From Hanleya hanleyi (Eukaryota; Mollusca; Polyplacophora; Lepidopleurida; Hanleyidae), in assembly GCA_036873755.1 (NCBI GenBank), contig JAVTVY010025298.1:40348-104347 (forward strand): a DNA stretch of 64,000 nucleotides, in the 5' to 3' direction. The translations under genes and the position numbers were made by a program. Each line of letters opens with the position of its first letter. The first letter of the stretch is position 1. Shown here one piece after another: positions 48,441-58,493 of this stretch. The notes beneath the pieces were generated by a model. The model ran no database searches. It had not been told where the DNA came from and saw only the letters and a list, made by a program, of their open reading frames with translations.

Positions 48441-48907
48441 GAGTATACAGACCAGGAGCCTTATTCACGAACGCCACTTAAGTTACGGGCCTCTTAGTCA
48501 TTTGCGAGAACGTTAAGAGCGATTTGCGAGAATGTTACGTGTGCACTAAGTGGTATTCACAAAACCACACTTAAATGCCTCTTAAAATTACGAACCACGT
48601 AAAGTTACGGGCCTCTTTAAATCTGACGGTGGTGGGTAAATAAGTTAATATATTCCTATCATGCAATCTGGCCTTCGTTACCACTAAAAATGTTATCAAA
48701 CCACTTCACCATGTCCTTTGTGTAAGAAAGACTCAGGTCACGCATGAAAATTGGTTTGCGTTCTATTTAATTTATTCTTTTGTGTTTGTGGGAAGAATTT
48801 GGTATGGTGGCCAATATCCGCCATTTAGTGTTGTCGTGTTGTGCTTCCATGGTGCTGAGATGTCCTGTCGACATGCCGTCATATCGCATTGTCGTGCGTT
48901 TGTGTTG

Positions 48908-49909
48908 TCATGTCGGAAATAATTTGTGTTGTCTTGCTACCATACTATCGAATTTCCGGGTGACTATGATTCCACGCCAGTGTGCACTTGCCGTGTTATG
49001 GTGTAGCCCTTTTCCATGTCGTCGTGTTGACAAGCTTCTTTCAAAGATCAGGCGCATGGATATATCTGAGCATATTTGTTGGAATGTAACACGGCAAGAC
49101 CCCATTCCGACATCATTGTGACAAGACACGGCAACACAGCTGTACGACAACACGACAAAACGGCAAGTCTCCGACCTTGCCAGTGGATTGGCAACGGGTG
49201 TCATCAGCCATGGCTGTAGGCCATATGCGCTGTCGCCCAGAAAATGACCGTTGCCACCATTTCCAGCTTCAAAGTCGCCATTTAGATGACTGTTCCTCCA
49301 AATGAATGCATCATGGGCAGAGCCCGACCACCTTGCTACAACAGTCATGAACTTCTTCTTATGATCACAAACAGCCATGACATTAAGGGCGTGGAAATTT
49401 TTCGTGCAAACGAAGGCACCTTTGTCGCCATTTGGACATTTAATAGAAATCAATGTTCCGTCTACACAACCCAAGACATTGGGCATAGCAGCATGCTCGT
49501 GGAAACCTTCCTTCATCTCAGGTTGTACTTGAGCTCTTCGTGGAAAGCGAATGATGTCGGTGGCATGCCTGCACAAGGCACTCGACACACTTGCGACTAT
49601 TCGCGACACAGAGGGTTGGCTGATACCATATAGGTCAGCATTCGCGAGTTGGAAATTGCCCGTTGCATAATAGCGCAGCGTACACAGCACTTGAACACTA
49701 GCTGGTATTGCTTGGGATCTTCTGGTGGGGTGTGTTATTTCACCATTAATCAGATCGATGACTTCCATAATCAAATTTCGTGGAATTCTATACCGTTGGA
49801 TTAATTCAGAATCTCTATATATATCTAAAGGGTTTGTCCTATCCCTAAAGACCCTTTCAAGACGGAAATTTCGGTCGTTAAACATCCCTTGCAGTAGCAG
49901 AATCGCCAT
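48908..49909 (-). CDS. PIF/Harbinger (HARBI1-like, DDE) transposase, probably degraded at the C-terminus
   Basis: 333 codons from ATG 49,907-49,909. An N-terminal helix-turn-helix (YGISQPSVSRIV, residues 94-105) precedes an RNase-H-like DDE fold: D150 in GCVDGT, D200 in SGSAHDAFIW, and GDSAYG at 225-230 with PWLMTP. Past residue about 250 similarity fades into a Cys/Val-rich stretch that looks like a shifted frame over repeats of TTGTCGTGTTG type; FERS near residue 296 may be the remnant of the last catalytic glutamate region. The element's usual Myb/SANT partner gene is absent. Terminal repeats are only suggested, by GGAGCCTTATTCACGAACGC near 48,458. Likely an immobile copy. Confidence 0.85.
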   Translation of the reverse strand: MAILLLQGMFNDRNFRLERVFRDRTNPLDIYRDSELIQRYRIPRNLIMEVIDLINGEITHPTRRSQAIPASVQVLCTLRYYATGNFQLANADLYGISQPSVSRIVASVSSALCRHATDIIRFPRRAQVQPEMKEGFHEHAAMPNVLGCVDGTLISIKCPNGDKGAFVCTKNFHALNVMAVCDHKKKFMTVVARWSGSAHDAFIWRNSHLNGDFEAGNGGNGHFLGDSAYGLQPWLMTPVANPLARSETCRFVVLSYSCVAVSCHNDVGMGSCRVTFQQICSDISMRLIFERSLSTRRHGKGLHHNTASAHWRGIIVTRKFDSMVARQHKLFPT

Positions 49910-49960
49910 GTTGAAACCCGTCTAACTAGTAATGCCATCCCCTCTTACCGCTAAGAGAGG

Positions 49961-50060
49961 TTTAAGGGAGCTCTAGAGCGTAACATCCTCTTAAATCGTA
50001 TCTTATGTTACGCTAGAGCTCCCTTAAGTCATCGATCTGATTAATGGTGAAATAATCATT
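49961..50060. repeat. Palindrome with an inverted piece of the transposase gene
   Basis: TTAAGGGAGCTCTAGAGCGT (from 49,962) faces its near complement ending at 50,026. Beyond it, ATCGATCTGATTAATGGTGA (from 50,031) is the reverse complement of transposase-coding sequence at about 49,738-49,760, so a fragment of the gene was copied in inverted orientation. Confidence 0.7.
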
Positions 50061-50154
50061 TCTCTCTTTAGAGCACGAATAAACCTGTATCAAACTGAAT
50101 GACAGCGGATAATGGGAATAGAGAATAACGCGTGTATATTGATTCTCTTTTCAC

Positions 50155-50285
50155 ACGATGTTAAATGTTTACGAGGTTAAAAGTTTACGAGGTCAAGAGT
50201 TCACGAGGCCAAAAACTCACGAGGTTGAGATTCCATGAGGTCAAAAGTTTACGAGGTCAAAATTTCATGAGATTAAATTACGTCA
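50155..50285. repeat. Tandem repeat, about 19-bp unit, six to seven copies
   Basis: Units AAAAGTTTACGAGGTCA with changes (TTCACGAGGCC, TTCCATGAGGTC). The region 50,290-50,830 has no recognisable gene. Confidence 0.75.
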
Positions 50286-50839
50286 CTGCCCCGTGCTCTA
50301 CTGCTGTTGCTCGAACATAATCAGTTACAGTTGTTCATAATCATATCCTTTGATGACTGTGATAGAGACTCGTCGGTAAATGAAAGGAAACCCATTCATT
50401 AATCACAACATACAAATAGTATCTATTCTCTATTTCAAATAATTACGATATATCTTTTTGCTGACACTATTACTTCTTTTCTCCTTCAGAATAAATGTTA
50501 TCATCATAGTTTTTCTCAGTGTCATAAAAAATATTACCATCAGTCTCCGTCAAATAGAATTTTCGGTACGGTACCTTAATCGTCTGCTTGAGCGCTTCGT
50601 CATAGTCTATATCGTATATGACATTTGTAGACACTTCGTTGTTTTCAAGATCTCAGTATGAATATATGGTTTTGCAGGGTTTGTCAATTCTTCACTTGTA
50701 TGTGATATGATTTACGTAAAGTTTTCTTCGTATGTAATCATCCTTAGCCATTTCAACCGATTCATTTTCATCATAGCCTTGGCTTGAATAATAGTGCAAT
50801 CTTCGCTTTATGCTTTTGTAACAGGTTTCTTTCCAGGCA

Positions 50840-51200
50840 TCACATAAGTGACATAAGTGACAATGCCTATCCTACATAACCACCAGTCACGCGACCATAA
50901 GTGACCTCCTATAAACACCAGTCATGTGACCGTAAGTGACGTCCTATAAACACAGTCATTCCATGTACTCTATGCAGGGGTCCTACCGGTCACGTTACCA
51001 ACACCCCGATGCACCTGTCAATGCCTATCCTACCGAACCACCAGTCACTTGACCATAAGTGACCTCTTATAAACACCAGTCATGCGACCACAAGTGACGT
51101 CCTAAATAACTTTGTGCATAGGGCCCTACCCAGTCACGTGACACTAAGTGACGTCCTATAAACACTTCCCTATGCACTCTATGCATAGGTCCTTGCTATA
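50840..51200. repeat. Diverged direct repeats around AAGTGACGTCCTATAAACAC
   Basis: Five to six units of about 60-80 bp, each with CCAGTCA, GCGACCATAAGTGAC and CCTATAAACA. Longer similarity between 50,860-50,960 and 51,015-51,120 suggests a higher-order duplication. This may be the outer part of the Polinton end or its flank. Confidence 0.7.
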
Positions 51201-51561
51201 CACGGGGTTTCTCTCGCAACATATAAGGCTATGCCTATAATCTTCGACCGGAAGTGACCTTTAACCTTTGTTCCGGATGTGACGTCACTCCCTCCGGATT
51301 GTATGCCCCATCCACGAAAATAATACTAAATTTACGCTTCCTATACTACTAACATACTGGGCTGTTTCATTATTTATTCACATTTTTTACTTCAGCTGTA
51401 GTGAGTTTCATGAAGTTCCACCTACCATGGCAACGACAATAAAATTTGAAGCCAACGCTGTCATTGGACGCGGTTTCAAGAAATCCAAGTCCCTGATTCG
51501 CTTATCTTGGACGTCATATTTTTGACCTCTCGCATTTCACATGTGACCTTGACCTCCTGAC

Positions 51562-52442
51562 GGTCTATATCTCATCCAAAGATGGGGTGTAGGGTGTCAT
51601 CTTGAAGCTCTAGTGGTGTAGACCACGACTTGAGGGATTTCCATGTCATCTGTGACGTCATTGGTGACGTCATCAGTACGAGTTGTAACGAAAGCGGTCA
51701 TTTTAGGGGTGCATAGGGGTGTGTTCGAGAGACTGAGGGACCATTCTTGGTCCGAATGGGACATCATATCGAAACTTTCGTGAGACAGCGTGTCACCCTA
51801 TATCCCGTAGGGCATAGAGTACACCAGGATGCGGGTGCGCCACAGGTGCGTGCGCATGAGTGATGACATCGCTTCCAAGAGCTCCGAGCTCCAAGAGTCC
51901 GAGCTCTCAACCGATCCATCTCACAGCTCCGAGCCCTGTAGTTTCTCATATTGGGGCTTCTGATTGGACAAGAGTTCTATACTACTGCCAGATTGCGAAT
52001 GAACAGAACGATGATACTAGGCTACACACCAGTCCAATCCGACACTACCCCACGAGCCCTTCACTACAAAACGCCACACGACCCATTCGGACCACGGATG
52101 GTAACGAGGCTAAAATCCCATTCAAGTGCCCCTTTTCCACTATTTCCTGTCTGCGCATGCACGCCATATACCTTACTTCCACGACACGCCAGACCAGTCG
52201 GACGCTGTCCCACGAAAGCTTCAATATGATACCCCATGATACGTCCCATTCGGACCAAGAATGGTCCCTCAGTCTTTCAAACTCACACCTACGCACCCCT
52301 GAAATGGCCGCTTTCGCTACCATTCGTACTAATGACGTAACCAATGACGTCACAGATGACAGGGAAATCCCTCAAGTCATGGTCTACACTACGAGAGCTT
52401 CAAGATGACACCATACACTCAATCGTTGGATGAGATATAGAA
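51562..52442. repeat. Long inverted repeat, arms about 230 bp, loop about 410 bp
   Basis: Left arm 51,562-51,792, right arm 52,203-52,442. Paired text includes CTATATCTCATCCAA, ATGACGTCA-containing segments and GACCATTCTTGGTCCGAATGG. Further degenerate direct copies of the right arm lie at about 51,950-52,110 and 52,690-52,890. Each copy has one or more TGACGTCA sites. No credible protein is encoded. Confidence 0.85.
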
Positions 52443-53076
52443 CCTCAATCTCTCAAATATACCCCTGTGCACCTCAAGAATGACCACTTTATTCACTACA
52501 CCCCAACTGCGCATGCGCAGATTGGGACAACTTACAAAAATAAACACGCCAGTCTTTACTCTACCCAAACATGAGTCCCTTGATTGCCCAAACATGTCAT
52601 TGTCCACGCCCAAAATGACATCTTTCGTTACTACTGCCCAATTGCGCATGAGTAGCACGATGCGACTTCCAACAAAAACCATACCAGTCGTCGTCTACAT
52701 ACAGCGATCTACAAGATGACACCGCACACGGTCCATTTGGACGACGGATGGTCCATCTGTACCCCAAACACCTTCCTTCACACCCACAAAATGCCCACTT
52801 TGGCTACTACTCCTGCTGATGACGTCACCAATTACGTCACAGATGACGTGGACATCCCGCAAGTCGTGGTCTACATACCGAGAGCGTAATGCCACTAACG
52901 CATTACGCACAGCGGTGACCGCCTTGATGAGACAGATGTCCAAAACTTCCGTGATGAGAAGATTTACCCGGATAATGAAGATTACAGCAGTAATAGGTAG
53001 CGAGGGTTTCGAGCAAGGTTTTCCAGGGAGGTAACTCTTGGTTCCCCTTTTTCCGCCAGGGGGTGCCACCAGTCCC

Positions 53077-53163
53077 GTATGACGTCACTTCCGGTCTGGG
53101 TGAATGGAGCGTGACCTTGCCGTATGACGTCACTTCCGGTCTGGGTGAATGGCGCGTGACCTG
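53077..53163. repeat. Two direct copies, 44-bp period, each with TGACGTCACTTCCGG
   Basis: CGTATGACGTCACTTCCGGT then CTGGGTGAATGGNGCGTGACC occurs twice. The unit joins a perfect CRE/ATF site to an ETS-type CTTCCGG. Likely regulatory DNA of the virus-like element. Confidence 0.8.
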
Positions 53164-53199
53164 TGAACATGATAGGATATGTACTGACCTGTGTGTGGG

Positions 53200-53665
53200 G
53201 ACTCAATGTCGTTCATCTCCGTGTCTTTTTGGTGAGCGGAACATGTACTGGGGTTTTTCCCACAATGTCGTTCACCTCCGTGTTTCTTCGGTCAGGTCCG
53301 TGGGAACATGATAGGAGATGTACTGACTTGTCTGTGGGTTTTTCCCACAATGTCGTTCACCTCCGTGTGTCTTCGGTCAGGTCCGTATTTTTTCGGTGAG
53401 GTCCGTGAAGATGTGACGGAGGTGACCGAAAGATGTGACGGAGGTGTCCGAAGAGACACGGAGATCACCGAAGAGTCACGGAGAGTTCGGTGAGGTCCGT
53501 GAAGATGTTACGGAGGTGACCGAAAAGACACGGAGGTGACCCAAGACGCACGACGGTCACCGAAAAGACCCGAATGTCATCACCGAAGAGTCACGGAGGT
53601 GACCGAAAAGACACGGAGGTGACCGAAGAGACACGGAGGTTACCGAAAAGACCCGAATGTCACGA
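53200..53665. repeat. Opposed iteron arrays upstream of the polymerase gene
   Basis: Left half: three direct copies of an 85-bp unit holding TCGTTCACCTCCGTGT and CTTCGGTCAGGTCCGTG. Right half (from 53,410): about ten copies of the complementary motif, GTGACGGAGGTGACCGAAAA and CACGGAGGTGACC. The two halves could pair as a large hairpin centred near 53,400. It sits immediately before the TATA box at 53,673. Confidence 0.8.
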
Positions 53666-53672
53666 AAAAACG

Positions 53673-53680
53673 TATAAAAG
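53673..53680 (+). promoter_or_regulatory. TATA box of the polymerase gene
   Basis: TATAAAAG lies 136 bases before the ATG at 53,816. Initiation would be near 53,702-53,708 (GCTGCATTCATT), leaving a leader of about 110 bases with repeats of GACCAGCCTNCCTGACCAGC. Confidence 0.75.
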
Positions 53681-53815
53681 TGGAAATTTTTAGGGGTATT
53701 GCTGCATTCATTGGCCTACCGAACGGAGCTATCTCACCAGCCTGCCTGACCAGCCTACCTGACCAGCCTGAACCACTCTGACGACAGGAGCTACTTGCCG
53801 GAGCCTCACTGCAGC

Positions 53816-56800
53816 ATGAGACGTGGAGAAGATTTTCCAGGGGATTCAGGAGCGCCTCCGGCTGAAGTCTTGCCCCAAGACGAGCGTGTGAGTGAGATTT
53901 ATCGACGTCACTGGACCACCATACGCCATTGTTTTCACCGTCACCGTCGTCTATTGGACTTGTATAACTTTCGACTGCAGGACCTCACGTATCTTTCTAC
54001 TTACGCCGAGAACATTTTCACAGATCAGGTCACAGCGTTCAAGTTGAATATGACATTCGGCTACATCTTACGGCACAAAGAGACGGACCAGTTGCGGTAT
54101 TTTTATCCCAGCAATAATACCTATGTGTTTGATCAACCCTTCACGGTCACGGATGCAATTTCTCTGGAGCCACTCATCGACCAACTGACTACGTTGGACC
54201 CATTGGAATGGGCCCGGTTGCAACGCCCCAATACCAAATGGACTGTAGAAATGGTCACCAACGTCACATTTTTCGTCACCAAAATGAGAGATCATCCTAT
54301 CGGTGCTCCTGTCATTCTTCCACCTTGGCTGCTTCATCGAAGAGGCCTGTATGCGTTAACGCGAGGCGTACAGGGTCCCTACAAAGGCCGGAAATGTCTG
54401 TTTAGGTGTTTGGCCGTGCATCTGGACGAGTGTAATCCCCAGAGTTGTGAGAAAGTGGCTAATGGCTATTGGAGACAGTATTTACAGGAGCAAGACCTGG
54501 ATGATCGGTAGTTCCGGGGAGTCCCCTTTAAGTATTTGGATGTCGTGGAAACTCTGTTCAACATCAATATCTTTGTATACCGATTACGATGCGAGGATGA
54601 CATATTTGTGGCTGAATTGGTTCATCGCTCAACAGAACGGTATGCTTCTACGATGAAAGTCAATGTCTAATGGGGTGAGTCATTTTTCCCTCATCTACAA
54701 TATGAGCCTGTACGCCCAGTCCTACAGTTGTGCCCAATGTCATCGGGTGTTCAAAGAATCGTTCAACTTACATCGACACGAGAAGATCTGTGACAACACT
54801 GTGAAACGCAAATTTCCTGGCGGTGTGTATCATAATACGCCTACTATCTTCGAGGAACTGGCTGCTGAAGGGATTGTCATACCGGAAGAGGACCGTTATT
54901 TTCCCTACCGGGCGTGTTACGATTTCGAGGCCCTGTTGGAGCCCATGGACATGTTCTCAGCGAAAACGCAGTGGACGCAGCGCCATATTCCCCTCAGTGT
55001 GAGCATTTCCACCAACGTACCCGGCTATGACGCTGCACCTGTCTGTTTCGTGTCCACCGGGGACTCCCATGAGTTGATTACCCGCATGATGGGTTATTTA
55101 GAGGAAGTCAGTGCGGCCAGTACGGAATTGTTGGTGTCCAAGTTCCAGGACGTACTGGACCAACTGGACGACCGGATTCCTATACCCGGTGTATCGTTTA
55201 GTGACGATGAAGAGTCCGAGTCAGAGTCAGAGTCTGACACCCAGGAGCCGGAACCCATTCAGTCGCAGGATGTACCTTTACCTAAACCGTATGCGGAGAA
55301 ATTGAAAGCCCGCTTCCTACAATACCTAGGCCAGTTACCTGTGCTCGGCTTCAACTCGGGGCGATACGATCTTAACATGGTGAAGGAATTTCTCTACCCT
55401 TACTTGGACCAGGCTAATACCATCAAGTCCGTCATCAAGAAGATCAATAATCATATGGCCCTCACTACCGCGTCACTCCATTTCCTGGATGTACGGAACT
55501 ACTTAGCTCCCAATTATAGCTATGATCAGTGGGTGAAGGCGTATGACTGTGCACAAACCAAAGGGAGGTTCCCTTACACGTATATATCGACGCTCGACCG
55601 CTTGGAGGAAACACAGTTGCCACCCCTGGACGCGTTCTTTGACGATTTGAAGCAAGTGGGATGTTCGGAAGACACGTACCGGGAACTACAGCAGGTATGG
55701 AACGACCAACACATGCAGACCTTGCGAGATTTCCTGATATGGTATAATAACTTAGATGTGGTTCCTTTCCTCGAAGCGGCCGAGAAAATGGTTCACCTCT
55801 TTCGTCGTGAGATGCACGTCGACATATTCAAGGAGTGCTTGAGTTTACCGGGTCTGGCGCTTCGCCATCTCTTTCAATATTGTCCTACATACTTCTCGCT
55901 GATACAGCAAAAAGACGCGGACATGTATGATTGTCTAAAACAGAACATCGTGGGCGGGCCCAGTCTTATTTTTCACCGCTACCACGAGAAGGACGTCACC
56001 ACTCTCCCCGGTGGGAAACCCTGTGCTAAGATCATCGGATTCGATGCCAATGCCCTGTACCTGTGGTCTCTTGCCCAGCCCATGCCCAGCGGTCATTATA
56101 CGCGCTGGTTGGCGGAAGGTCAACATTTCACATCGCAACGCACCCCCTACAAACATCTCGCCGACCAGTGGTTGGACTGGGAAGCCTATCGACGGGGAAT
56201 TTCCATACGCCATCAGACTAGCGCCACAGAGAAGCGCATAGGAGATCGTCGACTCCCCGTCGGTGGGTTTGCCCTTGTGGGTAGAACACCGACCGTATTC
56301 CAGTTTTACGGATGCTATTGGCACGGCCACGAATGCCATTTCAGCGCTAGACGCTTCAACCAACGACGTGGGAAATCGGCGGAAGAATTACGGGAAGAAG
56401 TCCAGGAGAACGGCGATTACATCAAAGAGAGGGGATACCACCTCATCGAAATGTGGGAGTGTGAATTTCACACCATGTGCCAGGCCCTCCCACATTTACG
56501 CCGTTTCCTTAAAGCGCGCGAGTACCCTCTCAGTCGTCGGCGACTCCTGAGTCTGCCACAGATGTTCGACGCCATTCGTTCCGGGGACCTCTACGGCTTT
56601 GTCGAATGTGAGCTGCATGTTCCCGACGCTCTCAAGCCACTCTTCGCCCAGTACCTATTTTCAAGAACACACTGGTGGGTCGGGATGACATTGGAGACAC
56701 CATGGGTGCCTATGCTGAGCAACACGAGTGTTTGCCTCGACCTCGACGGATGTTGATTGGCAGTATGTGGGCAGAGAAAATCTTGTTGGGCACTCCGCTA

Positions 56801-57694
56801 CTACAGTGGTACATCAGCCACGGTCTGGAAGTCACGCGCGTGTACCAAGTCTTACAGTACGTACCCAACGCCTGTTTTGCGGGGAATGCCGACATCGTGA
56901 CATCTGCCCGTCGTCAAGGTGATCAAGATCCGAGTAAGGCCATCATCGGTGAATCGTGGAAATTGACGGGCAATAGCTATTATGGCAAAACGGTCACTAA
57001 CCAAGATAAGCACGTGAACGTGAACATCTGTACCACCCAACAAGCCCGCAAAAAGGTCAGTTCTCCTCTGTTTCGGTCCGTGGAGGTCATCGATGACGAC
57101 ACGTATGAAATCACTTTAGCCAAAAAGACTATCCGTTACAGCCTGCCCCTCCAGATTGGATGTATGGTATACCAGGTGGCCAAGCTGAGGATGCTCCAGT
57201 TTTTGTATGATTTCATGGGTGTGTATTTTAAACCATCAGACTGGCAACTCATGGAGATGGATACAGACTCTGCTTACATGGCCGTGTCTAATGCGGATTG
57301 GGAGTCCCTGGTCAAACCCGAGTTACGTGCACAGTATGAGGCGGAACGGGACCAGTGGCTACCTCGACGTGACCATTACCAGTACGACAAGCGGACGCCG
57401 GGCCTCTTCAAGTTGGAGTGGAGTGGGAATGCCATGATTGCTCTCTCCTCGAAGACGTATTACTGTTACGGTGGAGACCAAAATAAGTTTAGCTGCAAAG
57501 GGGTGAACCGGGGCGATCCGGCCATCGACAACGTGCTGCAAAGCCAGGCCAGTGCGAGTAGGACTAACAGAGGATTTCGGGTCGTGGACCACCAGATGCG
57601 GACGTACATCCAGCAACGAGACGCCTTCACCTTCTTCTACCCCAAGCGGAAAGTCCTTCCCGATGGCATCAGTACCACTTACCTGGACTTGTGA
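53816..57694 (+). pseudogene. POLB: Protein-primed family B DNA polymerase of a Polinton, interrupted
   Basis: Would replicate the element using a terminal protein primer. Start ATG 53,816-53,818 is preferred to an earlier TTG. The N-terminal part has the conserved YKGRKCLFRCLAVH segment. In the second segment, from 54,663, a C2HC zinc-finger motif (C23, C26, H39, C43), Exo I (DFE 87-89), Exo II (NSGRYD, about 231-236), Exo III (YNNLDV) and motif A (D461, DANALYLWS) are intact. In the third, from 56,675, are motif B (KLTGNSYYGK from residue 96) and motif C (MDTDS, D196 and D198). Breaks: in-frame TAG 54,509-54,511, frame change at about 54,650-54,670, frame change at about 56,660-56,700. The span (about 1,290 codons) is normal for the family, so nothing large is missing. 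All catalytic motifs survive. Confidence 0.95.
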
Positions 57695-57762
57695 AACTAT
57701 GACATTTGATATACTTTTAAACTTAAACTTAAACTTATAGTTAAAACTAGTACTGGAAAAAA

Positions 57763-57826
57763 GTCAGAAGGGTCGCCAGTCCTAAGTGCAGGGCGTGGGT
57801 TCGAATCCCACGCTCTCACAGTTTTT
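57763..57826 (+). ncRNA. tRNA-like Pol III unit with T5 terminator
   Basis: GTGGGTTCGAATCCCAC (57,796-57,812) is a perfect T arm and box B. Twenty to thirty bases upstream, GGGTCGCCAGTCCTAAGTGC resembles a leucine-type box A region. TTTTT follows at 57,822-57,826, the usual Pol III stop. There is no anticodon arm and the 5' and 3' acceptor strands pair only partly, so it is not a working tRNA. It sits in the gap between the convergent gene sets. A short viral Pol III RNA or a tRNA relic are both possible. Confidence 0.45.
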
Positions 57827-57877
57827 ACACACCACCTGTATTCTTTTGTACATATTCTATACATTCTTGTTCACCTG

Positions 57878-57883
57878 AATAAA
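57878..57883 (+). terminator. Polyadenylation signal AATAAA, polymerase transcript
   Basis: First AATAAA after the polymerase stop (57,692-57,694), about 185 bases downstream, with T-rich sequence at 57,907-57,930. Confidence 0.65.
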
Positions 57884-57926
57884 AACAAAAAGTCAAAAAC
57901 ATCACTTGTGTTTTTTCATGAATTTT

Positions 57927-57932
57927 TTTATT
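57927..57932 (-). terminator. Polyadenylation signal AATAAA, minus-strand transcript(s)
   Basis: TTTATT on the plus strand is AATAAA on the minus strand, 69 bases past the protease stop at 58,001. It opposes the plus-strand signal 44 bases away, as expected at a convergent junction. Confidence 0.65.
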
Positions 57933-58000
57933 GAACATCAATGAACGTCAGAACAACAACGTCATAACAAAAAACAATGAGAACACACACATTGAATCAA

Positions 58001-58493
58001 TTAAGACAACCAGAGAAATGGGGCATGCACACTAAAACGAGAGGCAGTCCAGTCGTATACGAGTACATCACGGTCTTCGGCTTGAGAATAATCATCAAAC
58101 ATTTGTATGATCGTTTGCATAGAATGTCCTCTACTCCGGTGAGTGAGATAAAACACACAGTACTGTCCGCATACACTACTCAAGAGTCCTTGTAATCTTT
58201 TAGTATTCCAGCGCCACACTGTAGTAGATACGTCCATGAACTTCACCAAATCGGGATGCAGGGGTGCAAGTCCGTAGGAATCAAAGTATTCGCCTTGGCC
58301 CAGGGTGTCCACGTACACAGCCACCCAATGTTCACCGGGTCGAGTACCAGGGTCTGTATTCAGGATGTAGGCTGCTGGGGTGGTTGGGGTGATGGGAAAC
58401 ACATTGCGTGGAAACACACCTCGAAAGGGTACCCGAGGATCTCGCTGGAGTATGCTGCTCTGTATCCATGACTCTAGCTGGCGTAGTCACACA
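58001..58493 (-). CDS. PRO: Adenain-like (C5-type) capsid maturation cysteine protease
   Basis: Processes capsid precursors in adenoviruses and Polintons. The triad is visible: His in GEHWVAVY, Asp in EYFDSYG, Cys in SSVCGQYC, in the adenain order. The family-like reading extends upstream of the first GTG (58,417) through LQRDPRVPFRGVF to a TGA just above 58,493, but contains no ATG. The start is therefore lost, non-AUG, or created by splicing. The 5' end overlaps the stop of the capsid gene (TAG 58,474-58,476) in another frame. Length about 160 codons, slightly short for the family. Stop at 58,001-58,003. Confidence 0.9.

Noticed and set aside
51860..52408. 182-codon plus-strand frame in the Polinton leader
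   Set aside because: It lies inside the long inverted repeat, overlaps equally long frames on other strands, and lacks any domain or signal.
55935..56363. Minus-strand frame of 142 codons inside the polymerase gene
   Set aside because: Antisense shadow of well-supported polymerase coding sequence.
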